Source: Burkholderiaceae bacterium | Lineage (GTDB): Bacteria > Pseudomonadota > Gammaproteobacteria > Burkholderiales > Burkholderiaceae_E | NCBI GenBank assembly: GCA_019428955.1 | Contig: JAHYJF010000103.1 | Coordinates: forward strand, 1 to 10,989 | DNA length: 10,989 nucleotides | Reading direction: 5' to 3' | Shown here: piece by piece, positions 1 to 5,360 of the stretch | How positions within the stretch are numbered: position 1 is the first letter of the stretch | Layout: each line of letters begins with the position of its first letter | Position numbers and translations under genes: made by a program | Notes under the pieces: model-generated | The model's input: only the letters and a program-made list of their open reading frames with translations | Told to the model about the DNA's origin: nothing | The model's database searches: none

Positions 1-133
1 GACGTGCGGGGATGGATCTCCCGGATAGGGCGAGCGGTTGGAACAATGCGGGACGGTGAGACAGAGCGCAGCGCAAGCGCTCGCGGCCCCGGGACACCGG
101 GGCGCGAGCGGGAGCGTCGAGATCGAGGATCGG
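1..133. other. Left flank and probable end of the four-gene transposon; strong hairpin, no gene
   Basis: No credible coding region lies between the window edge and the stop codon of the 70-residue gene. The stretch holds a strong imperfect palindrome at 78-92 / 97-110: about 14 base pairs, one bulged G at 86 and a 4-base loop. It lies 24 bases past the last stop codon of the minus-strand operon, so it could end or protect that transcript. No T-run follows on the minus strand, so it is not a textbook intrinsic terminator. A candidate terminal inverted repeat lies at 17-27. Subterminal transposase-binding sites are likely here by analogy with Mu/Tn7-type elements, but I cannot delimit them. Confidence 0.4.
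17..27 (+). repeat. Candidate terminal inverted repeat, left copy
   Basis: TCTCCCGGATA here matches, in inverted orientation, 3369-3379 (which reads TCTCCCGCATA on the minus strand) at 10 of 11 bases. The two copies lie just outside the first and last genes of the transposition module. On the right the repeat is preceded by TGT, a common transposon tip. A match this short between two ~300-base stretches can arise by chance, so this is only a candidate. Confidence 0.25.
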
Positions 134-346
134 TCAGAAGGGCAATTCGTCCTCGGGCAGTCGTTGTCCGGGATAGGAAGTTTGTGTGTCGCGCCGGCGC
201 TGTCGTTGTCGCCACCGCTGGATCTGCGGGTCGTAGTGATACTCGACGATGGCCATCAACGTGCGCAGGATCTCGAGGAGCTGGACGGCCGCCTGCTCGG
301 AGAGCTTGGGCAGGATGAGCGGGACCAATGATGTGGGGTGCTTCAC
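134..346 (-). CDS. 70-residue protein, last gene of the transposon operon (function unknown)
   Basis: Starts at a GTG (346-344) that overlaps the TGA of the ATPase gene by 4 bases, with a GAGGAGG ribosome-binding site 4-5 bases upstream inside the ATPase gene. This arrangement strongly suggests real, coupled translation. The 70-residue product has a leucine/alanine-rich amphipathic stretch (about residues 8-36), then a very basic patch near residues 44-52 (RWRQRQRRR) and an acidic tail ending DELPF. There are no cysteines, no membrane segment and no recognisable helix-turn-helix. I do not recognise the family. Its position suggests an accessory role in transposition, such as binding DNA or the ATPase, but that is inference. 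It is easily missed because a longer open frame on the same strand runs through the ATPase gene into it. Confidence 0.6.
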   Translation of the reverse strand: MKHPTSLVPLILPKLSEQAAVQLLEILRTLMAIVEYHYDPQIQRWRQRQRRRDTQTSYPGQRLPEDELPF

Positions 347-1140
347 TGGACCTCCTCGAGGGCGGCCTGGAGGTGCTCGGCGGTGATCATTCGTGCCTTG
401 GCCAGGGCGGCGGCCGACAGGGCGTAGTGGGCCAGACGGTTGACCTTGCGCGGCAGGCCCTGGGTGGCCTGGTAGAGGGCCTCGATGGCGGGCGGCTCGA
501 ACAGGGCCATCTCGGTGCCGGCGATGCGCAGGCGGTGTTGCAGGTATTGCGGCAGTTCGTCGCGAGCCAGGCCGCCGAGGTGGAAGCGCACGACGATGCG
601 CTGGGTGAGCGACTCGTGCACGGTCATGGCCAGGCGCCGGCGCAACTCGGTCAGTCCGACGAGCAGCAGGCACAGCCGGGGCTCGGAGTCCATGGCGTAG
701 TTGGTGAGCAGGCGCAGATCCTCGAGGACGTCGTTGCGCAGGTGATGGGCCTCGTCGATGACGAGCACGGGGTGGATGCGCGACTCGATGGCCAGGCGAC
801 AGACCTCGGTGTGGATGGCGCGGTAGGCGGTGGCGCGGTTGCGCTCGATGGGCAGGCCCAGTTGCCAGCCGATGGCCTTGTACATGTCCATGACGTTGCC
901 GGTGGACAGGGTGACGTAGAACAGGCGGTGCAGGCCCGGGTGCAGGCCGGCGCCGAGTTGGCGGCACACGGTGGTCTTGCCCGAGCCGACCTCGCCGGTG
1001 ATCAGGCCGATGCCGCGTAACTCGACGAGGTGGTTCAGGCGGGCGGCGGCCTCGCGGGCGGCGGCGGAGGTGAACAACTCGTCGGGGGCGAGCGCGCGCT
1101 CGAAGGGGTAGTGGGTCAGGCCGAAGTGGGTGAGGTACAT
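343..1140 (-). CDS. ExeA/TniB-like AAA+ ATPase, transposition regulator
   Basis: A 265-residue P-loop ATPase. The Walker A motif GEVGSGKTT lies at residues 49-57 and Walker B, ending VLVIDEAHH, at about 125-132. A sensor-like LLLVG segment lies at 158-162, and the C-terminal part (about 190-265) is helical, as in ExeA/TniB proteins. The N-terminal MYLTHFGLTHYPF segment is typical of the ExeA group. In transposons of this type (MuB, IstB, TniB, TnsC), the ATPase binds DNA, marks target sites and activates the integrase. The start ATG (1140-1138) shares its A with the integrase stop codon (TGATG), indicating translational coupling. The same frame is open upstream to 2004, but that part only shadows the integrase gene. 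The family call is solid; the mechanism comes from relatives. Confidence 0.9.
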   Translation of the reverse strand: MYLTHFGLTHYPFERALAPDELFTSAAAREAAARLNHLVELRGIGLITGEVGSGKTTVCRQLGAGLHPGLHRLFYVTLSTGNVMDMYKAIGWQLGLPIERNRATAYRAIHTEVCRLAIESRIHPVLVIDEAHHLRNDVLEDLRLLTNYAMDSEPRLCLLLVGLTELRRRLAMTVHESLTQRIVVRFHLGGLARDELPQYLQHRLRIAGTEMALFEPPAIEALYQATQGLPRKVNRLAHYALSAAALAKARMITAEHLQAALEEVQ

Positions 1141-2495
1141 CAGCGCGGCTCCTTGCCTTGGGGGTTGTGCCGCGGCAGATCGCGCAGCGCCAGGCCGCTG
1201 GATCGGGGTGCGGGAGCGGGGTCGGCCGCCTCGATGCCCTGGGTGGGGCGGTGGCGACGCACGTGGCAGTTGGCGTAGGCGTCCAGAGGGGTAGCGCGCT
1301 GGACGAAGCGCTCCTTGTGCCAGACCTCGATGCCGCGCCCGGGCGGCAGCGCGGGGTCGTAGCGCAGCGTGACGCGCTCGCCCACGAGGGCGGCGTCGAC
1401 CTCGAGCAGAGTGCCGTTCAGACTGACGGTGCGATCGCGCTGCACGCGCCGGCGCGCCTCGAAGAGGAACAGCGCGTCGAGGTCCAGGCGCGCCTCGGGC
1501 AGGCGCGGGGGCTGCTGGCTCATCGCCCAGCGATCCAGCGGAGTGGCGTCCTCGAGACCGCGGTGCGGGCTGTGGTGGTACTCGGCCTCGACCCAGGCCC
1601 ACAGGCGCCGGTTCAGCGCCTCGAGGCTGTCGGTGTCGGCCGGGGTGAGGCGGGCCAGGAGCTGGGCGCGTGCGGTCCGGAACCAGCGTTCGATCTTGCC
1701 CTTTCCTGCGGGCTGGTAGGGCCGGGCGTGGATGAGCGCGACGCCCAGGCGCGCGCACACCAGCGCCAGGTGCTGGCTGCGGTAGTTGGCGCCGTTGTCG
1801 ACGTACAGGCGCTGGGGCAGGCCGCGGCGCAGGATGGCCTGCTTGAACACGGGCAGGAACGTCTGGGTGTTCTCCGAGAGCGCAAACGCGCAGTACGGGA
1901 TCACGCGGGTGGCGTCGTCGATGAAGGCGATCAGGTAGGTCTTGCGCCGGGTGCGGGTGCCGGGGATCGCAACGCTGGGTCCGTGCATCACGTCGCTCAT
2001 CCACAGTTGGCCGGGCTCGGCGAAGGCGAAGCGGCGCCGGTCCAGCGTGCCGGGGTCGTCGCGGTGCTGGTCCATCAGGCCGGCGCGAGCCAGCAGGCGG
2101 TGCACCGTCGAGAGCGCCGGGGGCTCGCCGCGCGTGATCGTGCCGCGCTCGGTGAGCACGCCGATCAGTTGCGGGATCGACAGGTGCGGCTGCTCCTCCT
2201 TGAGCAACAGCAAGGCATCGGCGATCGGCGCCGGGAGCGCGCGCGAGTGGCCGCGGTCGGCGCGGGCCTTGGGGAGCAGCGCGTCGAAGCCACCGCGCCG
2301 GTAGTCGCGGATCCAGTGGCGCAGCGTCTCGGGGGCGACCCGGGTGCGGGTCGAGCCCGGGATCACGTAGTCGGCGTCGGCCTTGGTGCGCAATCGCGCG
2401 TACAGCCCGGGGCTGCCGGGCGGATCCTGGAGGAACTCGGCGATCAACCCGTAGCGAAACAGCGCCAGCGCCTGGCGGTATGGCTCATTGGTCAT
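1140..2495 (-). CDS. DD(35)E integrase/transposase with Mu-type C-terminal domain
   Basis: A 451-residue transposase. The N-terminal ~160 residues carry helix-turn-helix DNA-binding segments (for example residues 54-75 and 104-140). The rve-type catalytic core follows, with D168 (in WMSD), D233 (in YVDNG) and E269 (in GKGKIERWF); 35 residues separate the second D and the E. Residues ~345-405 resemble the Mu transposase C-terminal beta-barrel (starts near RRRVQRDRTVSLNG). The protein cuts and joins transposon ends, probably with the downstream ATPase. The start at 2495 is chosen because AGGAG lies 9 bases upstream (2509-2505); the frame stays open to 2816, but that extension overlaps the zinc-ribbon gene in another frame. 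All catalytic residues are present, so the enzyme may be active. The exact IS/Tn family is uncertain. Confidence 0.92.
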   Translation of the reverse strand: MTNEPYRQALALFRYGLIAEFLQDPPGSPGLYARLRTKADADYVIPGSTRTRVAPETLRHWIRDYRRGGFDALLPKARADRGHSRALPAPIADALLLLKEEQPHLSIPQLIGVLTERGTITRGEPPALSTVHRLLARAGLMDQHRDDPGTLDRRRFAFAEPGQLWMSDVMHGPSVAIPGTRTRRKTYLIAFIDDATRVIPYCAFALSENTQTFLPVFKQAILRRGLPQRLYVDNGANYRSQHLALVCARLGVALIHARPYQPAGKGKIERWFRTARAQLLARLTPADTDSLEALNRRLWAWVEAEYHHSPHRGLEDATPLDRWAMSQQPPRLPEARLDLDALFLFEARRRVQRDRTVSLNGTLLEVDAALVGERVTLRYDPALPPGRGIEVWHKERFVQRATPLDAYANCHVRRHRPTQGIEAADPAPAPRSSGLALRDLPRHNPQGKEPR

Positions 2496-2504
2496 GGCGG
2501 GGAA

Positions 2505-2509
2505 CTCCT
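2505..2509 (-). promoter_or_regulatory. Ribosome-binding site deciding the integrase start
   Basis: AGGAG on the minus strand, 9 bases before ATG 2495-2493. It lies in the 34-base gap after the zinc-ribbon gene's stop codon (2532-2530) and supports the 451-residue start over the longer open frame. Confidence 0.7.
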
Positions 2510-2529
2510 GCAAACGAGAAGTCGCCACG

Positions 2530-3159
2530 CTATGGCGAGCGCGTCGGCGGGTCAGGCCCCCTGTGGTGTTGGCGTGCCCCTCGAGGGGCGCGCCCAGCGC
2601 CACCGCGGGATCGGAATCCGAACGGCCGCGACAGCGCCTGAAGGTGTTCGGCGAGCACCCCGCGTAGCGTCTCGAGCACGTCCTCGAGGCCGAGCCGCTC
2701 GCGCACGCTGGCGATCGTCGGGGCGCAGCCACCGAGTTCGGCCGGCAGCAGCGTGATGGCGCTGGCCAGCACCACGCGCACCGGCGCGACGCGCCGGCGT
2801 ACCCAGCGCAACGCACTGACCAACGTCACCGAATCGGGCCGCAGCGCGTCGGCCGCCGCCTCGAGGCTGCGCGCCGTCTCGACGAATGCGACCACGCGCT
2901 CGATCTGGGCGAGCGTGCCCGGCAACCTCGCCGCCAAGTGATCGGGCAGCAGGCTGAACGTGCGATGACCTTGCCGACAGTACCAGCGCGCGATCCGTGT
3001 TCCCGCGGGGTGGCGCCGCTCGTAGGTACCGTGGCGGGTGAACCCGCAACCGCCCTGGCGGTGCAGCGGGCAGCGATCCAGCATTGCCAGACGCCACCCC
3101 TCTCGGGTAACGTACTCGTCGCCGGTCTGCCCCGTGACAAATCGAAGCTGCACCGGCAC
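2530..3159 (-). CDS. Zinc-ribbon protein of the transposon operon (DUF6431-like)
   Basis: A 209-residue protein from a GTG at 3159. Residues ~29-65 form a likely zinc-binding fold: CPLH, then GGCGF, HGTYERR, and WYCRQGHRTFSLLPDHL. The pattern 'HGtY.RR ... C..GHrtFSLLP' recalls the DUF6431-type zinc ribbons found with insertion sequences; I make that link from memory. The next ~80 residues are helical and could include a helix-turn-helix (around SLEAAADALRPDSVTL). The last ~30 residues are arginine- and proline-rich. It is the first gene of the operon, 34 bases before the integrase. Zinc-finger/HTH proteins in Tn7-like systems (TniQ/TnsD) choose targets, so a targeting or DNA-binding role is possible but unproven. 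The start is uncertain: the frame is open to 3225 without an ATG or GTG, and an ATG lies at 3084 (codon 26). Confidence 0.72.
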   Translation of the reverse strand: MPVQLRFVTGQTGDEYVTREGWRLAMLDRCPLHRQGGCGFTRHGTYERRHPAGTRIARWYCRQGHRTFSLLPDHLAARLPGTLAQIERVVAFVETARSLEAAADALRPDSVTLVSALRWVRRRVAPVRVVLASAITLLPAELGGCAPTIASVRERLGLEDVLETLRGVLAEHLQALSRPFGFRSRGGAGRAPRGARQHHRGPDPPTRSP

Positions 3160-3160
3160 C

Positions 3161-3191
3161 GGGTCCGCGAAGGTTTGAGCTTCGCGGACCC
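3161..3191. repeat. Perfect 12-bp inverted repeat (hairpin) just ahead of the zinc-ribbon gene
   Basis: Bases 3161-3172 and 3180-3191 are exact reverse complements (12 bp, GC-rich) around a 7-base loop. The hairpin ends 2 bases before the GTG at 3159, where a ribosome-binding site would be expected. It could be a regulatory hairpin limiting translation of the operon's first gene, an operator, or a transposase-binding site. If translation starts upstream instead, it is part of the coding region (the frame is open through it). Confidence 0.6.
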
Positions 3192-3368
3192 ACCTCTCTC
3201 GATAGTGATCGAACAGGCAGCCAGATTACCGCCGGTCGCCGCCGATCTCCAACCCCTCCCACCCCCTCACCGCCTGACCAACAGGCCGATCGCTTCGCGA
3301 TCGGCCAACGCCTCACCCTTGCAGGCGGGAACACAATCCGCGACAAAACCGGCGGTGAATCACGAAGT
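3192..3368. other. Noncoding right-end region of the transposon
   Basis: No convincing gene. A frame on the plus strand is open across this stretch but has no family signature, lies opposite the zinc-ribbon gene and has a composition typical of a shadow. The stretch includes the palindrome at 3284-3306 and would be expected to hold the operon's promoter and transposase-binding sites. I see no clear -35/-10 pair. Confidence 0.4.
3284..3306. repeat. Perfect 10-bp palindrome with 3-base loop
   Basis: Bases 3284-3293 and 3297-3306 are exact reverse complements around TTC. No T-run follows on either strand, so it is a poor intrinsic terminator. It may be an operator, a transposon-end structure or a REP-like hairpin. 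Confidence 0.55.
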
Positions 3369-3379
3369 TATGCGGGAGA
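3369..3379 (-). repeat. Candidate terminal inverted repeat, right copy
   Basis: Reads TCTCCCGCATA on the minus strand, preceded by TGT; 10 of 11 bases match the left copy at 17-27. A candidate end of the four-gene element only. Chance similarity is possible. Confidence 0.25.
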
Positions 3380-3404
3380 CAACACCGTTTAGGCCCCTCC
3401 ATAC

Positions 3405-3454
3405 CTTCCTTCCTCTCCCCGGCCCGCGACTTCCTTCCTCTCCCCGGCCCGCGA
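3405..3454. repeat. Perfect tandem duplication of a 25-bp unit
   Basis: Bases 3405-3429 and 3430-3454 are identical. The unit starts CTTCCTTCCTCT and ends CCCGGCCCGCGA. Two full copies are present with no clear third. It lies just outside the candidate right end of the four-gene transposon, between it and the intron remnant. A perfect match implies a recent duplication, for example by slippage or at a rearrangement junction. Confidence 0.85.
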
Positions 3455-3493
3455 GGCGTTACCCCCGCGTTCGGATATGACGCTCCTCATCCG

Positions 3494-3517
3494 AGCGCCA
3501 GAGGGACTTGAACCCTC
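3494..3517 (-). other. tRNA T-arm-like hairpin, possible tRNA 3' fragment
   Basis: On the minus strand a GAGGG/CCCTC stem (3517-3513 with 3505-3501) encloses the 7-base loop TTCAAGT, matching the tRNA T-arm consensus (G53-C61, TTC, R57, A58, Y60). A 7-base segment where the acceptor 3' strand would be (TGGCGCT) follows. I find no matching acceptor 5' strand, anticodon arm or CCA end, so this is not a whole tRNA gene. It could be a tRNA 3' fragment left by an integration event, or a coincidental hairpin near the intron break point. Confidence 0.3.
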
Positions 3518-3618
3518 CTGAACTACGCGCTGCCCAGCCCACACTACGACCTCTGCTGACTTCTGGCTCCGCTTCATCAGCGTCGGGCTTTCACCCGCAA
3601 GACCAGATCTCCCCATAC

Positions 3619-3629
3619 ATGGACGCCCC
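3619..3629 (-). repeat. Subterminal inverted repeat, right (3') end of the IS
   Basis: Reads GGGGCGTCCAT on the minus strand; exact inverted match to 4998-5008. Lies 4 bases inside the inferred IS end. Confidence 0.7.
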
Positions 3630-3891
3630 CGGTTTGCCAAGCTTTCAATTCATGACGACGCGAAGGTAAAGATTGCACCCGTACATCCGGACTTTTGGTG
3701 CAGCTTGCGCTGCTGTCCCTGATGGGCTTTGCTGGTTGACACCTCGATCGGGTAAACGCACTTGTGGTGCCTCGGGGAGAGCGGGCTTTGCCAACCACGC
3801 TCTGACCTGTCTTGCCATCACTGCGTGATCGCCTGAGCAATCGGTGGTGTGTGATTCTCTTTCGTCGGTTTGTTAAGACGTGGCCACTCGA
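3630..3891 (-). ncRNA. 3' noncoding region of the IS, probable guide (seek/bridge) RNA locus
   Basis: A 262-base gap without a credible gene lies between the transposase stop codon and the 3' inverted repeat. In IS1111-group elements the noncoding RNA that specifies donor and target (seekRNA/bridge RNA) is known to come from this position, on the transposase strand. I infer it here from position only; I have not folded it or identified the guide loops. A small minus-strand frame at 3840-3577 runs through it, but shows no family features and crosses the IS end. Confidence 0.4.
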
Positions 3892-4926
3892 CTACGCGGC
3901 CACCGAGGCAGATCCGTAGTCGGGTTGGAATTCTCGATCGTGGACAAGAAGCGCCCACACGATCCTGGCCGTCTTATTGGCCAGTGCCACGGCCGCCATA
4001 TTCTTGTTGCGCCGCGCAATGACCTTAACCAGCCAGCTCTCGGCGTCGGCTCGCTGTGAAGCGCGGTAGATCACCGATCGGGCGCCGTGGATCAGCAATG
4101 TTCGCAGGTACGCGTCGCCGCGCTTGCTCATTCCCAGCAGGGTCGGCTTGCCGCCGCTGGAATGCTGCCGCGGAACGAAGCCCAGCCACGCGGCGAGCTG
4201 CCGGCCGTTGTCGAAGTTCTTGGCGTCGCCCACCGTGGCAGCCAGCGCGCTGGCGGTCAGCGGGCCGATACCGGGAACCTTCTCGAGGCGACGGCTCACC
4301 TCGTTGGAACGGTGCCAAGCCTTGATCTGAGCCTCGATCGCCTCGACTTGCTGATGCAGCAGCTTCAAATGCTCCAGCAGTCGGTCGATCAGCACGCGGA
4401 ACGTCCCAGGAAGCTCGTTGCTGGCATCCTCGATCAGATCGGGCACCCGCTGGGCGATGTACGCGATTCCTTGAGGCACGATCAGTCCTTACTCACCCAG
4501 CAGGCCGCGAATCTGATTGGCCTGGGCGGTTCGCGCCTTGACGAATCCCTGTCGGACGCGGTGCAACGCCAATACCGACTGTTGCTCGACGTTCTTGATC
4601 GGCACAAACCGCATCGAGGGGCGCCCGACGGCCTCGCAGATCGCCTCAGCATCGGCCGCGTCGTTCTTGTTGCTCTTGACGTAGGGCTTCACGAATTACG
4701 GCGCCATCAGCCTCACCGTGTGACCGAATGACTGGAGCTGGCGGGCCCAATGATGAGCCCCGCCGCATGCTTCCATGCCGATCAAGCATGGCGGCAGGTT
4801 GGCGAAGAACACTGCGACCTGGTCTCGTCGCAACTGCTTGCGCAGCACGGCCTTGCCGTGCTCGTTCACGCCGTGGACCTAGAACACGTTCTTGGCCAGA
4901 TCGATACCAACTGTCGTAATCTGCAT
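3892..4926 (-). pseudogene. IS110/IS1111-family transposase with three in-frame stop codons
   Basis: Ignoring stops, a single unshifted frame of 344 codons runs from ATG 4926 to the TGA or equivalent at 3892, the normal family length. The N-terminal RuvC-like DEDD domain shows D9 (GIDLAKNVF), E52 (GMEACGG), D89 and D92 (KNDAADAEAICEA). The C-terminal Tnp_IS110 domain has PGIGPLTASALAA and the serine-containing segment RQHSSGGKPT. Stops replace codon 16 (TAG, 4881-4879, in the conserved F-Q-VHG), codon 77 (TAA, 4698-4696, in MAP-Q-FVKPY) and codon 146 (TAA, 4491-4489, in GE-[F/Y]-GLIVP). Two are probably single C-to-T changes of glutamine codons. The rest looks well conserved, so inactivation is fairly recent. 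Readthrough is unlikely, because neighbouring genes use TAG as their true stop. Confidence 0.9.
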
Positions 4927-4928
4927 GG

Positions 4929-4938
4929 TGGACGCCCC
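4929..4938 (-). repeat. Extra internal copy of the IS end repeat before the transposase start
   Basis: TGGACGCCCC on the plus strand, 2 bases before the transposase ATG. It is a direct copy of the right-end repeat (3620-3629) and an exact inverted partner of 4998-5007. In both forward copies CCGGTTTG follows within a few bases, so the likeness extends to about 20 bases with a small gap. It could be a transposase-binding site used for autoregulation, or a remnant of a duplicated end. Confidence 0.7.
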
Positions 4939-4997
4939 TTCCGGTTTGAGTGGTCGATTACACTTCCACTTTGGCACATCGATGCCGTTATCGGGTC

Positions 4998-5008
4998 GGG
5001 GCGTCCAT
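4998..5008 (+). repeat. Subterminal inverted repeat, left (5') end of the IS
   Basis: GGGGCGTCCAT on the plus strand, exact inverted match to 3619-3629. Lies 6 bases inside the inferred IS end and 72 bases upstream of the transposase ATG. Confidence 0.7.
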
Positions 5009-5014
5009 CCCATT

Positions 5015-5280
5015 GGGTAAGAACGCCATCCTTCACCGCACAACCGCCGCATTTACGTCGCCTGGCCTTTGGCCACAAAAGCTTCGCAGTCATTCGCCTG
5101 CTCGCCCTGACCGGCGCCGCCTCCGATGCGGTTCGTGTACCCCGGCTCACGCTTTACGATCCACGCTTCCTCCCCACGCTCGGTCACCCTCACGCAGTTG
5201 CGCTTCACTTGACTCGCTGTGGCCAGCTCGGCCGGGGACCGGGACTTGCACCCCGAAGATCGCGCCCATGCTGGGCGCAC
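5015..5280 (-). other. Domain I-region segment of the group IIC intron (5' of the IS)
   Basis: This 266-base stretch has no gene of its own; the small open frames on both strands are shadows in structured RNA sequence. Read on the minus strand it starts with the intron 5' hairpin, continues with GGGTGCAAGTCCCGGT and ends at TTCTTACCC, where the IS interrupts it. Confidence 0.7.
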
Positions 5281-5285
5281 GAAAC

Positions 5286-5313
5286 GAGAAAGCGACCCTC
5301 GGGCCGCCTTCTC
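5286..5313 (-). terminator. Rho-independent terminator of the SWIB gene, abutting the intron
   Basis: Minus-strand RNA forms a 12-bp stem (5313-5302 with 5297-5286) with a CGAG loop. Two pairs are G-U, which pair only when the minus strand is transcribed, matching the upstream gene's direction. A short GTTTC tail (5285-5281) follows, and the intron begins at the next base. The stem starts 47 bases after the SWIB stop codon. The intron has probably displaced the original T-rich tail, so termination may now be weaker. Confidence 0.75.
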
Positions 5314-5360
5314 TTTCAGGGGAGGCAAGAGCGCGCCGCCTCCACACGTGAAACCTTTGG

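Larger units (their letters stand above)
17..3379 (-). mobile_element. Four-gene Mu/Tn7-like transposable element (approximate limits)
   Basis: Four minus-strand genes form one unit: zinc-ribbon protein, DD(35)E integrase, AAA ATPase and a 70-residue protein. The integrase/ATPase gene pair reads through a TGATG stop/start overlap, and the ATPase and small gene also overlap, so one transcript is likely. A DDE recombinase with a Mu-type C-terminal domain next to an ExeA/TniB/MuB/IstB-like ATPase is the known core of ATP-regulated transposons (Mu, IS21, Tn5053, Tn7). Limits are inferred from the gene span plus a weak candidate inverted repeat (17-27 and 3369-3379, 10 of 11 matching). I found no target duplication, and the left end may lie outside the window. 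The element's existence is well supported; its exact ends are not. Confidence 0.6.
3615..5014 (-). mobile_element. IS110-family, IS1111-group insertion sequence (inactivated)
   Basis: About 1.4 kb, the usual size of this group. Its limits come from two independent signs: intron sequence resumes on both sides (3614 and 5015), and an 11-bp perfect inverted repeat (GGGGCGTCCAT) lies slightly inside both ends (3619-3629 and 4998-5008), as subterminal repeats do in the IS1111 group. It contains one transposase gene (4926-3892, broken by stop codons), a short 5' leader and a ~260-base 3' noncoding region where IS1111-group elements keep their guide RNA. End positions may be off by a few bases because the intact intron sequence is not available. 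Confidence 0.8.
3542..5280 (-). mobile_element. Group IIC intron, 5' part only, interrupted by an IS1111-type element
   Basis: On the minus strand the intron starts at 5280 with GTGCGCCCAGCATGGGCGCG, a typical bacterial group II 5' end. It runs to the TTCTTACCC segment (5023-5015), is broken by the insertion sequence (about 5014-3615), and resumes with GGGAGATCTGG (3613-3603) and GCCAGAAGTCAGCAGAGG (3567-3550). From memory these blocks match class C introns such as the Oceanobacillus iheyensis intron, in the same order, and they become adjacent once the IS is removed. After GTCGTAGTG (3550-3542) the intron stops: no reverse transcriptase and no domain V is visible, so it cannot splice or move itself. 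The 5' end abuts the SWIB-gene terminator, the known preferred target of class C introns. Exon and deletion end points on the 3' side are unknown. Confidence 0.75.

Noticed and set aside
343..2004. A 553-residue minus-strand frame containing the ATPase
   Set aside because: Only its last 265 residues have ATPase features. The upstream part is an arginine/proline-rich shadow of the integrase gene, and a coupled ATG exists at 1140.
1158..2756. Long plus-strand frame (532 residues) opposite the integrase
   Set aside because: Low-complexity composition typical of antisense frames in GC-rich DNA, with no family motif; the opposite strand has a clear catalytic protein.
3161..3454. CRISPR array
   Set aside because: The hairpins are unrelated to each other, and the 25-bp repeat is a direct tandem with no spacers and no cas genes.
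2938..3480. Plus-strand frame of 180 residues across the transposon right end
   Set aside because: Runs antisense to the zinc-ribbon gene, through two hairpins and the 25-bp repeat, with no recognisable domain or ribosome-binding site.
3494..3570. A complete tRNA gene
   Set aside because: Only a T-arm fits; the D-arm, anticodon arm, acceptor pairing and CCA end are missing.
3892..4926. Stop-codon reassignment or programmed readthrough (TAG/TAA read as glutamine) to explain the intact frame
   Set aside because: TAG ends the SWIB, dehydrogenase, isomerase, TypA and zinc-ribbon genes, and TAA ends truB, all at expected family lengths. The third stop also does not replace a glutamine codon. A pseudogene is simpler.
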